Below are positions 37,686-46,683 of a stretch of 64,000 nt of DNA, piece after piece. Position numbers and translations under genes: made by a program. Origin of the DNA: Deltaproteobacteria bacterium (GTDB lineage: Bacteria; Myxococcota_A; Polyangia; Polyangiales; Polyangiaceae); assembly GCA_016875405.1 (NCBI GenBank), contig VGRJ01000002.1:62001-126000 (forward strand), in the 5' to 3' direction. Each line of letters opens with the position of its first letter. Position 1 is the first letter of the stretch. A model generated the notes under the pieces. It did no database searches, was not told the origin of the DNA, and saw nothing but the letters and a program-made list of their open reading frames with translations.

Positions 37686-40600
37686 TCAAGCCCCCGGAAG
37701 GTTCCCCGAGACCGCCTCGAACGGCCCGGCGAAGTCTCCCCAGGGCCGCTGGTAGACGGCGTAACCACTCGCATCGAGCAGATCGTTCATGGCCGCGGCG
37801 GGCGCCTTGCCCTGGAGCTGCGCCTCGACGAGGTGCTGGTTTACCGCCGAAGGATCGAGCGCGAGCGCGCGCTCCGTGGGGACGATCATGCGCTGTCCCT
37901 CGGCTGGGCTCTGCAAAAACCCGAGCTGGCCCGGGCGCACGGCGCTCACCACGTCGTGCGCACCGATCCCGCCGGCACGTGACGTCACGGCGGCCCCGCC
38001 GAGCGCGCTCACCGTCGAGGCGCCCGGCAACGCGGCGGCTGAGGCGAGCGACGTGCCGCCTATCTTCCCCGCCCCTCCCACCACGGGAGCGAGCGCGTCG
38101 ACCGGCTGTTTTGAGGCCAGCCATTGACCGGAAGCAAGCGGCGACAGCGAAGCGCTGGGCGCCCCAGCGAGTCCTCCAGCACCTCCCTGCACAACCGGCG
38201 ACTCGACGCCAAAGAACTTCGCGGCCTCGTCTCCGAAGCCGAGTTCGTCAGCGAGCGCCATGATTTCCTTCTCCCCGTCGGGGCCGAGCGCGGCGTCGAG
38301 GAGCGCGTCCTTCGGATTTTCGACGATAGCCTTGAACCCATCGAGCGTTCCCTGGATCTCCTGGCCAATCGCCTTCCACTCTCCAGCGGTTTCGGCGAGC
38401 CACTTCTTCTCGGACTCGATGAGCGCCATGACGTCGGCACGGAGTGCCTTGATGTGCGCGGCCTGTTCCTTGAACACTCCGCAGAGGGCCTTGCATGACT
38501 CGACGAACCCGCCGTGCTTGCCCGAGAAGATGTCCCCGAGATCGCCGCCTAGCTTTGAAAGATTCGCCTGCTCGAGGGAGAGGCGGTCGCTCAACGTCGT
38601 ACCGAGCCCCTCGAGGTGATCTCGGTTCTTCTCGAAGGTCGAGCGGATGCCGTCACCGACCCCAACGAGGCGCGCCTTCTCGGCCTCGAGGCGGGCGGCG
38701 AAGCGAGCGCGCATCGCCTCATACGTCGCGGGGTCAACGAGCTTGCCGTGAACCACCTCGATCTTGTGGCCGACCTTCGCGTAGTGCTCGAGCTGCTCGT
38801 TGATCGCCGGCGGCAGCGGGAGCGTCTTGGGGAGCCTTACCTTGACGCCGCCCTTCGCGAGCAGCTCCTCATAGAACTGCATCGCGTCGAACTTCGCCTC
38901 AGCCGCGCGGCCAGGGCTCGCCGGCCGCGCGGGCGAGGCAGCCTTCTGACCGGCGGGCTCGACTCCGCCGCTCCCTGCCTCCGAAGCCACCTCGTCCGAG
39001 GACGCTGGAGGCGGCAGCACCGACACCTCCGGTGGCACGAGATCGTGCTCGTCGATCGAGACGGACTTGTCGATCGTCACGGTCTTGCTCGAGATCGCGA
39101 CGAGCCTCTCTGACCTGAGCCAGATGTTCGAGACGGCGTCGATGCGCAGGATCGGTCCGTCAAGGACGATCGATGCGCGCCCATTCGAGATTACGATCTT
39201 CCCGTCTTCCATCGTGATCCCCGTTCGCGCGCCAGAGCGAGAGTCGGTCCCGCCTTGGACAACCTCGGTGCGTCGGCCCTTTACCTCGAGCCGCTGGTCT
39301 CCGCGCACCTCGAGCGAGTGAGCGCCGCCGACCACGTGCCGCTCGTTGCGACGCACCGACGTGCTGCGGCTCGCCCCGACCGTCGTGCGCTGATCGTGGA
39401 GCGCGACGACCTCCATGTCGCGCTGTGCGCGGAGGTGAACGAGTTCGTCGCCCGCTCGATCCTCGAACGAGAGCTCGTTGTAGCCCTCGCCCCCAGGCGT
39501 CGATCGCGTTCGCCAGACGCTCCTCGTGCGGCCCTCGGGCAGCGGGTACGGATGCGCCGCGGCGCGATTGAAGGCTCGGCCGACCACCAGCGGACGATCG
39601 GGGTCTCCCTCGAAGAAGCTCACCAGCACCTCGGAGCCGACCCGAGGGAGCTGCACCATGCCGTGACCTGCCCCGGCCCAAGCGGCGCTGACGCGAAGCC
39701 ACGCGCTCGCGCGCTCGTCGCCCGTGCCTTCGCGATCCCACGGAAACTGGACCTTCACGCGCCCGTGCTCGTCGGTGTGCACGTCCTCCGACGACCCGAC
39801 GGGGCCGACGACGAGCGCCGTCTCGAGTCCGTGGGCCCGGGGCTTGGGGGTGCAGAGCGGCGGGCGGTACGGCTCGACCGCCGGACTCGCCTCGATGGAG
39901 ATGCTGAAGGCGCCTCCCACCTCGCCATGGAGCTCGGCCGAGAGCACGAGCAGCCCCTCGGGGCGCACCACGTCGCTGCGCGGATGACCGCTCAGGGAGA
40001 CCACGCACCCTGGCTCGAGATCGAGCACGTTCGTGGTGAAACGGATCGCGAGCTTTCCGGTGCGCTCACGCTCGAGGGCCACGGCGCTCGCGTGCGCGGC
40101 TGCTCGGTCGTCGAGGGTCGCGCCGCGAGGATCCCCCGCGGTGCCCTCCGACAGGAAGGCCGCCGGCGCGTAGCGGTAGCGCTCATGGCGTCCCTCGATC
40201 TCGTGCGCGACGTGGGCCTCGAGCAAGAGCGACAGCTCGGGGCTTGCCCGAAAATCATGGCCGCGCAAGGTAACGCGCCCTGCACGCGCCGCCCGTCCTA
40301 CGCGGACATCGCGCACGAAGGGCCCAGCGTCGACGTGCTCGGCTGCGCCGCGCAGAGGGAGCTCGACGTGACGCAGGGCGGCCCGCTGCGGCTCGACTCC
40401 GAAGACGAGGCGCATCGTCTCGAGCGCCGTGTCCCCATCCGCGCGAGGCGGCCCTTGCTCGAACCAGTGGCTCACGCCCGCCTCCTCGAGCATGCGGGTC
40501 ACAAACGCATGGTCGGTCTCGTCGAGCTGCGTACGGAGCTCGTGTCGGGGGAAGACCGCGTCGTGCAATCGAAGCTCGGGTGTGATGCCCCACTCTTCGA

Positions 40601-41006
40601 GGATGGAGCAGGCGATCTCGACGCCGGTCAGGTGCTGGAACAGGCGCCTGCCGGTGCGCTGCGTCAGCCTCCAGAGCATCGGGACGACGCGCACGAGGTA
40701 GATCGAGAGGCCGCTCTCCTCGACGCTGATTTGCTCGATCTCACGGCACACGCCGCTCCAAACGCGCCGTGGAGCATGCGCGACCGCCGCGGCGAGACGG
40801 AAGGCCGCGCCCCGACCGACGATGCGCTCGAAATCGAGCTCCGCGTCGAGACTCGCCGCGGTGACGAGCACCTCGAAGCCGCGCTCGAGGCCCTCGCGAA
40901 CCGCGAACGCCCGCACGCTCATCCCAACGCCTGGATCCGCGAACGCGAGGCTTGCCGCCTCGGCCCCGACTACCCCTGCTGCCATGAGGCTCACGATGCT
41001 CTCCAT
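37686..41006 (-). CDS. vgrG: VgrG-type T6SS spike with 450-residue C-terminal extension
   Basis: 1106 residues from ATG 41006, preceded by GAGG seven bases away. Residues 1-380 are the gp27-like part (FQHLTGVEIACSILEEWG, LRTQLDETDHAFVTRMLEEA). Residues about 398-480 are the gp5 OB fold (VGPVGSSEDVHTDEHGRVKV, PRVGSEVLVSFFEGDPDRPL, VVGRAFN). Residues 500-650 are the beta-helix spike with repeating SLEVRGDQRLEVKGRR. A Pro/Ala linker (660-700) leads to an extension (700-1106) of helices and a probable coiled coil (840-900), Gly/Ala-rich segments and a C-terminal domain with YAVYQRPWGDF. No enzymatic motif is recognised in it. Such 'evolved' VgrGs carry effectors to target cells. Confidence 0.9.
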   Translation of the reverse strand: MESIVSLMAAGVVGAEAASLAFADPGVGMSVRAFAVREGLERGFEVLVTAASLDAELDFERIVGRGAAFRLAAAVAHAPRRVWSGVCREIEQISVEESGLSIYLVRVVPMLWRLTQRTGRRLFQHLTGVEIACSILEEWGITPELRLHDAVFPRHELRTQLDETDHAFVTRMLEEAGVSHWFEQGPPRADGDTALETMRLVFGVEPQRAALRHVELPLRGAAEHVDAGPFVRDVRVGRAARAGRVTLRGHDFRASPELSLLLEAHVAHEIEGRHERYRYAPAAFLSEGTAGDPRGATLDDRAAAHASAVALERERTGKLAIRFTTNVLDLEPGCVVSLSGHPRSDVVRPEGLLVLSAELHGEVGGAFSISIEASPAVEPYRPPLCTPKPRAHGLETALVVGPVGSSEDVHTDEHGRVKVQFPWDREGTGDERASAWLRVSAAWAGAGHGMVQLPRVGSEVLVSFFEGDPDRPLVVGRAFNRAAAHPYPLPEGRTRSVWRTRSTPGGEGYNELSFEDRAGDELVHLRAQRDMEVVALHDQRTTVGASRSTSVRRNERHVVGGAHSLEVRGDQRLEVKGRRTEVVQGGTDSRSGARTGITMEDGKIVISNGRASIVLDGPILRIDAVSNIWLRSERLVAISSKTVTIDKSVSIDEHDLVPPEVSVLPPPASSDEVASEAGSGGVEPAGQKAASPARPASPGRAAEAKFDAMQFYEELLAKGGVKVRLPKTLPLPPAINEQLEHYAKVGHKIEVVHGKLVDPATYEAMRARFAARLEAEKARLVGVGDGIRSTFEKNRDHLEGLGTTLSDRLSLEQANLSKLGGDLGDIFSGKHGGFVESCKALCGVFKEQAAHIKALRADVMALIESEKKWLAETAGEWKAIGQEIQGTLDGFKAIVENPKDALLDAALGPDGEKEIMALADELGFGDEAAKFFGVESPVVQGGAGGLAGAPSASLSPLASGQWLASKQPVDALAPVVGGAGKIGGTSLASAAALPGASTVSALGGAAVTSRAGGIGAHDVVSAVRPGQLGFLQSPAEGQRMIVPTERALALDPSAVNQHLVEAQLQGKAPAAAMNDLLDASGYAVYQRPWGDFAGPFEAVSGNLPGA

Positions 41007-41151
41007 GCTCGACCTCGCCCCCGAACGCGGCGCGCCCGAGCGCCGTCGGCGGGATTGTAGCCGCGCCTCATCGCTCTTGGCCTCACCGAATTCTGACAGT
41101 CACGATTGCGCGCACCGCCGCTTGGACCACCGCACGCGAGTCGGCCGTCGC

Positions 41152-42663
41152 TCACGGGACGGCGAAACGGCGCGCACGCGTGAGCGAGGTGAGGAACACG
41201 CGGACCGCGGCTCGCCCGTCCTCCGGCAAGGCGAAGTACGCAGAGCTCGAGGCCTCGGCCTCGCCTCGGTGCATCATGATCGCATCCTCGAGCGTCGGGG
41301 CTCGACCGTCGTGAAGGTAGGGGCGGCTCCGCGCAAGCCCCCACAGCGGCGGCGTGACGAACTCGGACGGGCGGCGCCCTCGCTCCGAGAACGCGTCGGC
41401 GACGAACTCTCCGAGGTCATGGCGCTTGAGGTCCGTGAAGGCACGAAGGACGACCCGCCCGTCGGCCTCGGGCTTGATGCGAGGCTCGGCCCCCTCGGCG
41501 GCGAGGTCGACCCGAAGGGTCGCCTTCCCGCTGCGGGCAGGGAGCGTGAAGACCGTGGAGGAGAGCTCGAGCTCGGGCACGTGGCACGTGGCGCAGCCGA
41601 GCTCGCGAAACAGAACGACGCCCTCGTTCCACAAGGGCTGAAAGTGAATGTTCGGCTTGCCCCACTCCTGCAGGTAGAGCGGCGGCTCGATGGTGGGGAC
41701 CTCCTGCATGGCGAGGTAGGCCGTGAGCGCGGACACCTGCCCCTCGGTGATCTCCGCGATGACGCCGTCGCCGTCGGGGTCCTCCGTGGGACCGCTGCCT
41801 TTCATGGCCTCGCTCGCGGTGGCGACGAAGTGCTCCGACTGCATGCCATGGTGCGTCGCGAGCTCGGACTCCACGAGCTCGCGAATCGTGGCCGCGCGCC
41901 CCTTCCACCCAAACGGCCGCACCAAGAGGTCCGCGTCGATGCCTGAGACCTCGGAGGTGTCGAGCGTCCCGTCGAGGCGCGCGGTGAGGAACCCGAACGA
42001 GATCCCCTTCGATGTGAGCTCGGAGCGGCGCGGCGCACGTGCAGCCTTGGCGCTTGCAATGAGCGCGTCCCGCTGGCCCGCGAGCTCGCTCGAGATCTCG
42101 CGACCGACGAGCTCGATGAGCCCCGCTCCGACGAGCGCGCGCGGGTTTCGCTCGAGGGCGGTCGCCGGACGGTCGCCGTCACCGAGGATGTAGGCGTTGT
42201 CCGAGAAGTCGCCGCCGCCCGCGGGGCCGCCGCGCCGATGGCAATCGGCGCACTGATAGGCGTCGGGGCCACCGCGCTCCCCGCGCTGGAAGCGACCGAG
42301 CGCCGGGAGGTCGGCCGCTCCAAAGCCGTCTTCCTTGCGAAAACGCTGGTGAAACAGCTGAGCGCCGAGCTCGAACAGCTCACCCGGCGACCAAAGCCCC
42401 CAATCGATTTCGCGCTGCGGTACGCGCGTCACGCGGAAGCTGTAGCCAGGCTCCGTCACCTCACGGAAGCGCGCCTCGCGCCGCCTCGCATCGCGCTCGA
42501 GCGCGGCCAGCGCGCGCTCCTTTGCTCCGACCTCGAGCGCGCGGCTGAACAAGCCGAGCGGCTTCGCGACCCCGTCTCTGCTCGGGACGGGGGCGACGCG
42601 CTCACCCGAACATGCCGAGGCGAGCAGCAGCGACGAGAGCCACGCGGTGAGGCGGCGCTTCAT
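41152..42663 (-). CDS. Di-haem oxidoreductase/peroxidase-like lipoprotein (second of tandem pair)
   Basis: 503 residues. The signal MKRRLTAWLSSLLLASACSG carries a lipobox. Two CxxCH haem-binding sites are visible: AYQCADCHRRGGPAGG near residue 140 and LGCATCHVPELELSS near 365, with C-terminal RSRPYLHDGRAPTLEDAIMM MH typical of the di-haem Thiol oxidoreductase (DHOR, CcpA-like) family. Such proteins are periplasmic electron-transfer or peroxidase enzymes. Start ATG 42663 overlaps the stop of the upstream paralogue (ATGA), indicating a coupled operon. 145 bases before the VgrG start, it is not otherwise linked to T6SS. Confidence 0.88.
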   Translation of the reverse strand: MKRRLTAWLSSLLLASACSGERVAPVPSRDGVAKPLGLFSRALEVGAKERALAALERDARRREARFREVTEPGYSFRVTRVPQREIDWGLWSPGELFELGAQLFHQRFRKEDGFGAADLPALGRFQRGERGGPDAYQCADCHRRGGPAGGGDFSDNAYILGDGDRPATALERNPRALVGAGLIELVGREISSELAGQRDALIASAKAARAPRRSELTSKGISFGFLTARLDGTLDTSEVSGIDADLLVRPFGWKGRAATIRELVESELATHHGMQSEHFVATASEAMKGSGPTEDPDGDGVIAEITEGQVSALTAYLAMQEVPTIEPPLYLQEWGKPNIHFQPLWNEGVVLFRELGCATCHVPELELSSTVFTLPARSGKATLRVDLAAEGAEPRIKPEADGRVVLRAFTDLKRHDLGEFVADAFSERGRRPSEFVTPPLWGLARSRPYLHDGRAPTLEDAIMMHRGEAEASSSAYFALPEDGRAAVRVFLTSLTRARRFAVP

Positions 42664-44129
42664 TGTGGCATCCTCAGGCGCGGGACGCGGGTTAGAGACA
42701 TCAGGAACAGCTCGACGTTCGTGCGGTCCTCGGGGGCGAGTGCGAGGAACAACGAGCGGGCATCCGCCGCCTCCCCGCCGTGCGAAGCGACCGCCTCGGG
42801 GACGGTCGAGGCGCGACCGTCATGGAGGTACGGCCCGCTCTCCGCGAGCCCCCAGAGTGGACGGGTGAGGAACACGTCGCGTCCGATTCCGTCGGGATCG
42901 TCGTTGGAATCCGCGAGCGCATCGCCCATGTGGTGGCGCTTCAGGTCGCTGAAGAGCTGCACTTCGAGATCGCCGCGGGGCTTCTCTCCGTCGCGGAGCA
43001 GTCGAAGCTCGACGGGCGGCCCACCCGTCGTGTCGCCGCCCTCCCACCACCGATCGGAGCCGACCGAGAGGGACTCGCGATGGCAAGCGGCGCAGCCGAT
43101 CGAGCGAAACAAGGCGCTTCCGAGCGCCGCCCGCTCGCGTAAACCATCATCGGTCGGTGGCAGCGACAAGGGAGCCTCGAGCATGACGAGGTAGATCGCG
43201 AAGGCCGTGAGCGTCCCCTCTTGGAGCTCGCGCTGAACCCCGTCCGCGTCCGGGTCCCACCAGTTGGGCCCTGGCCCGAGCGACGGGTCGGGCTTGTCCT
43301 TGTAGCCGAGCGCGAGGACGTGCGACTGCACGCCGAAGTGAACGTTCGCGGCGCGCTCCGCGAAGCGCCGGAGGGATGCCGTGTGCCCCTTCCAACCGAA
43401 GGGCTTCACGATGAGATCGGTGTCGATGCCCTCGACCTGCGAAGCGTCCACCGAGCCGTCGGGCATCGCGGTGAGCGCACCGAACGAGACGCCGTTCGCC
43501 TCGAGGGCCACGGTGGCCGGCTGCCCCGAGGACGCCGCGTTCGCGAGCGCCTGAGCCCGCTGAAAGTCGAGCGTATTCGACATGTCGGCCGCGACGAGCT
43601 GCACCAAGCCGAGCCCAAGGACGCTGGGCGGATTTCGCACCACCGCAGACGACGCGCGCTCGCCATCGCCGAAATAGAACGAGTTCGCGGTCACCGCGCC
43701 GGCGCCATTGACCCCGCCCTGCTGGTGGCAGCCTGCGCACGAGAAGCTGTCGAGGCCCCCCTGCTTGCCATCATGAACACGTGACGAGCGAGGCAAGCGC
43801 GACCTGCCGTAGCCATCCATGTGACGGAACTCGTGACCGAACGCGGCGTCGCCGAATTGAAAGAGGCGCTCGAGGTCGAACATCCCCGCGTCGATGTCCT
43901 CTTGGCGAACGGTGATGTGCTCCGTGTCCTCGCCCTTCTCGGCAGCCTCGAGGTACTCTTCGAAGCGCTCGCGGTCGGCCAACGCCTCTTCGTTCGCGAC
44001 CCACTCGTCGAGCTCCACCCCGGTAGGCGCAAACCCGAGCGGCCAGGGGACTGGCTCGTTTGCCCCTGCGCCGAGCACGCCAAGAAAGAGCGGCAGCGCG
44101 AGCGCAAGGGTCGGGAGGCGAATTCGCAT
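42660..44129 (-). CDS. Di-haem oxidoreductase/peroxidase-like protein (first of tandem pair)
   Basis: 489 residues from ATG 44129, which begins a cleavable signal (MRIRLPTLALALPLFLGVLG, cut near AGA-NEP); the frame runs to 44192. CxxCH motifs at FSCAGCHQQGGVNGAG and IGCAACHRESLSVGS and the end (SGPYLHDGRASTVPEAVASH) parallel those of the downstream gene, and the order of conserved segments is the same (GWKGHTASLRRFAERAANVH versus GWKGRAATIRELVESELATH). The two genes arose by duplication; this one is soluble or membrane-associated, the other a lipoprotein. Both would be exported and haem-loaded by the cytochrome c maturation system. Confidence 0.88.
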   Translation of the reverse strand: MRIRLPTLALALPLFLGVLGAGANEPVPWPLGFAPTGVELDEWVANEEALADRERFEEYLEAAEKGEDTEHITVRQEDIDAGMFDLERLFQFGDAAFGHEFRHMDGYGRSRLPRSSRVHDGKQGGLDSFSCAGCHQQGGVNGAGAVTANSFYFGDGERASSAVVRNPPSVLGLGLVQLVAADMSNTLDFQRAQALANAASSGQPATVALEANGVSFGALTAMPDGSVDASQVEGIDTDLIVKPFGWKGHTASLRRFAERAANVHFGVQSHVLALGYKDKPDPSLGPGPNWWDPDADGVQRELQEGTLTAFAIYLVMLEAPLSLPPTDDGLRERAALGSALFRSIGCAACHRESLSVGSDRWWEGGDTTGGPPVELRLLRDGEKPRGDLEVQLFSDLKRHHMGDALADSNDDPDGIGRDVFLTRPLWGLAESGPYLHDGRASTVPEAVASHGGEAADARSLFLALAPEDRTNVELFLMSLTRVPRLRMPQ

Positions 44130-44213
44130 GGTCGGCCTGACAGACCGTAGTGTACGAGCCGCGTTCCCCAATCGCAAGGAAGCCCAAGCCAAAACCTCGC
44201 CGCTCGGACGTGC

Positions 44214-45184
44214 TCAGCCGTCGCAGCCGAGGTTGCCCAGGCCCTGGAAGAGCTCCACCGTGGGCGAGTCGTCGCAAGGGCAGCGCGCCGCGTCGAACCC
44301 CTCGGCGAGACACGCGACGAAGACGTCGTTCGGACGCGTCATCGAGAGGCTGCCGACGCACCCGTCGTCCGCGAGCGAGACCTGGAGTTCTCCGTTCGTG
44401 ACGCACCCCGTGCTCGCCTGGCACTCGTGGACCAGCGCGGCGACCAAGGTATCGAACGCGCAGGGGAAGCAAGGCGTCTCCCGCCCTCCGATGAATCGCC
44501 ACGTCCTGGACGAGATGGTTGCCGTCTTGAAGGCTCGGAGCGCTCGGGACGTCACGAACGCTCGTGCGCGCTCGAACATCGAACTGACCGTAGCCGGCCG
44601 TCAGAAACGTCTACGGGCGCAGGTCAAGCTTCGCGCACGGGTCGTGACCGAAGGCGTACGTGCCTCGGAACGCTGCCGACACGGGGACGAGCGAGGCCGC
44701 GCCGAGCCCGGTCGCGAGCGGCCTCGTCACGTACGCGGGGTTACCGATGCAAGGTGCGCCGTCCTCACGCAGGGACGCGAAGCCCTCGCCCTCCTGCGAC
44801 GGGAGGCTGCAGCCCCCGGAGAGCTCGAGGACGCCGGCCTCTCGCGTGAGCGCGAGCGAGGGCGCGTTCCGCGGCCGCTGCACCTTCTCGCAGACGCCGT
44901 CGAAGCTGCACGTCGACCCGTCCTCGCAATCGAGGTCGCTCGCGCAGTGAACCGCTAGGACGCGCTCGCTCGGACGCCCGAGGAGCCCGCGTGGACAGTC
45001 GGCGGGCTCGGGGCACTTCGCGGACGTCGACGCCAGAGCGCCCAAGGCCGTGTGGTGCCGGATCGAAAAGCGATACGACGACGCCCGCGATGCCGACGAG
45101 ACCTATCGCCGTGCGCGGGCCAAGGAGGCTCTTCGACGGGTCACGCTCACGACATACCAAGCATGCGAAGCCTGGCCGACGCAT
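44214..45184 (-). pseudogene. Broken gene for a Cys-rich secreted protein
   Basis: A hydrophobic signal-like stretch (PRTAIGLVGIAGVVVSLF) is in one frame near 45110-45055. A coding stretch from about 45040 (SAKCPEPADCPRGLLG, HCASDLDCEDGSTCSFDGVC, SGGCSLPSQEGEGFASL, TYAFGHDPCAKLDLRP) is in another and ends at TAG 44611. That frame goes on (FLTAGYGQFDVRARTSVRDV, LQDGNHLVQDVAIH) to about 44490. The rest (CFPCAFDTLVAALVHECQAS, RCPCDDSPTVELF) is in a third frame that ends at TGA 44214. This means one nonsense codon and one or two frameshifts inside what was a single secreted disulfide-rich protein. The upstream limit is uncertain. Confidence 0.68.
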
Positions 45185-45231
45185 GGGCGCTCACGTTCAA
45201 CGGCGCCACCGGTCAAAAGCGGAAAGCACAC

Positions 45232-45268
45232 AAAACAGAAAACCGAACCTCTTGGGCCCGGCCTTCGG
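45232..45268 (-). terminator. Probable terminator downstream of tRNA-Gly
   Basis: On the minus strand CCGAA (45268-45264) and TTCGG (45247-45243) can close a hairpin with an internal GGGCCC-containing loop, directly followed by TTTTCTGTTTT. It lies ten bases after the tRNA-Gly 3' end. The outer stem is only five pairs, so support is moderate. Confidence 0.5.
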
Positions 45269-45277
45269 CGATTGCGG

Positions 45278-45349
<72 letters not shown>

Positions 45350-45403
45350 AGTAGGACGCCTTTCGTAGTCGGCACCGGTCCTCGGGTCAAGTAGAACGAT
45401 CCA

Positions 45404-46672
45404 ATGAGCGCCGCCCCCGCCCTTCCGCCGGCCGACGTCTCGCCGACGGTCGACACGACACCCCGGGGCACCTCGGGAGAGGAGCGCCCGGGCGGCCTCT
45501 TCTCGCTTCATCTCCTCGCGAACCGGTTCCCCGAGCTCCACGGCGTACGGGTCCTCGCGATCCTCTCGGTGCAGCAGGTCCATGTCAGCTGCATCATGCG
45601 GACCCACGGCCTCGTCCAGTCGCCCGACGCGGCGCACTTCGTGCTGAGGTCGTCATCCATCTCCTTCGGCATGGACCTCTTCTTCGTCCTGTCGGGCTTC
45701 CTCATCGGCATGATGCTCATGCACGCGACCCGCGCCGGCGAGCTCTCCGGCGTCCGCGGCGTCGCACGTTTTTACGGTCGCCGCGCGTTCCGAACCTTCC
45801 CGCTCTACTACACGGTGCTCGGCGCCCTCGCGCTGCTCCTGCCATTCTCGCAGGCTCAGCGCGAGAACTTTCCCTACGAGCTCGCGTACCTCACCAACTA
45901 CGCGACCGACAAACCGGGCGAGCCGGTGGTCATGTCCTGGGGCTGGTCCCTCTGCGTCGAAGAGCACTTCTACCTCATCGTGCCGCTCCTCCTGGCAGGC
46001 CTGCTCGTGCTGCGCAGTCACGCGGCGAGGCTCGCTGCGCTCACGCTGCTTTTTCTGTCATGCCTCGCGGTGCGGCTGTGGATCTTCTTCGCACACGACG
46101 GACCGTGGACCGACGAGGAGCACTTTCACGTGTTCTGGATCCATACGCACACGCGCTACGACACGCTCGTAGCCGGGGTGTTGCTCGCCTACATGCACTT
46201 CCACTTCAAGGACCAGCTCCGCGCGTGGCTCACGCGCCCCGCCGTCCACGCGGCCGTGGCGTCACTCGCCGGCGCGTGCCTCGCGTTGCTCGTGTTCCCG
46301 TTCGAGGTGGCAGGCCCGAAGCACTTCCCCCTGCTCATGCTCCTTAATTGGGGGACGGTCTCGTCGCTCTTCTACGTGGCGTCGCTCACGCTGTTGCTGC
46401 ACGGCGAGGGTCCGCTTCATCGCGCGTTCGCGCACCGCGGGTTCCTCTTGTTCGGGACGCTCGGCTACGGCGCCTACCTCGTCCACATCCCGGTGTTCGA
46501 CCGCCTCGTCATCCCGTTCTTGAGGCTCTTTACGGCGCTCCACTGGTCCTTCTTCACCGTCTGGAGCGTGGGCCTCCTCGGGATGGTGGGCCTCTCGTTC
46601 GGCGTCGCGTACCTACTGCACATCCTCGTCGAGAAGCCCGCGCTGCTCCTGCGCGATCGACTCCTGCCGTGA
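45404..46672 (+). CDS. Acyltransferase family 3 (OafA/NolX-type) membrane protein
   Basis: 422 residues with about ten hydrophobic segments. The family landmarks are FPELHGVRVLAILSVQQVHV (catalytic His region), SSISFGMDLFFVLSGFLIG, FYGRRAFRTFPLYYTVL and VMSWGWSLCVEEHFYLIVPL. These membrane proteins transfer acyl groups from acyl-CoA or a related donor to sugars or lipids at the cytoplasmic or periplasmic face. ATG 45404 follows the tRNA-Gly gene by 54 bases on the opposite strand. The substrate is unknown; lipopolysaccharide or capsule O-acylation would be typical. Confidence 0.9.
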   Translation: MSAAPALPPADVSPTVDTTPRGTSGEERPGGLFSLHLLANRFPELHGVRVLAILSVQQVHVSCIMRTHGLVQSPDAAHFVLRSSSISFGMDLFFVLSGFLIGMMLMHATRAGELSGVRGVARFYGRRAFRTFPLYYTVLGALALLLPFSQAQRENFPYELAYLTNYATDKPGEPVVMSWGWSLCVEEHFYLIVPLLLAGLLVLRSHAARLAALTLLFLSCLAVRLWIFFAHDGPWTDEEHFHVFWIHTHTRYDTLVAGVLLAYMHFHFKDQLRAWLTRPAVHAAVASLAGACLALLVFPFEVAGPKHFPLLMLLNWGTVSSLFYVASLTLLLHGEGPLHRAFAHRGFLLFGTLGYGAYLVHIPVFDRLVIPFLRLFTALHWSFFTVWSVGLLGMVGLSFGVAYLLHILVEKPALLLRDRLLP

Positions 46673-46683
46673 CGATAGCCCGC

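Noticed and set aside
37496-38263. Arg-rich plus-strand ORF opposite the VgrG extension
   Set aside because: Antisense low-complexity reading; no start site and no known domain.
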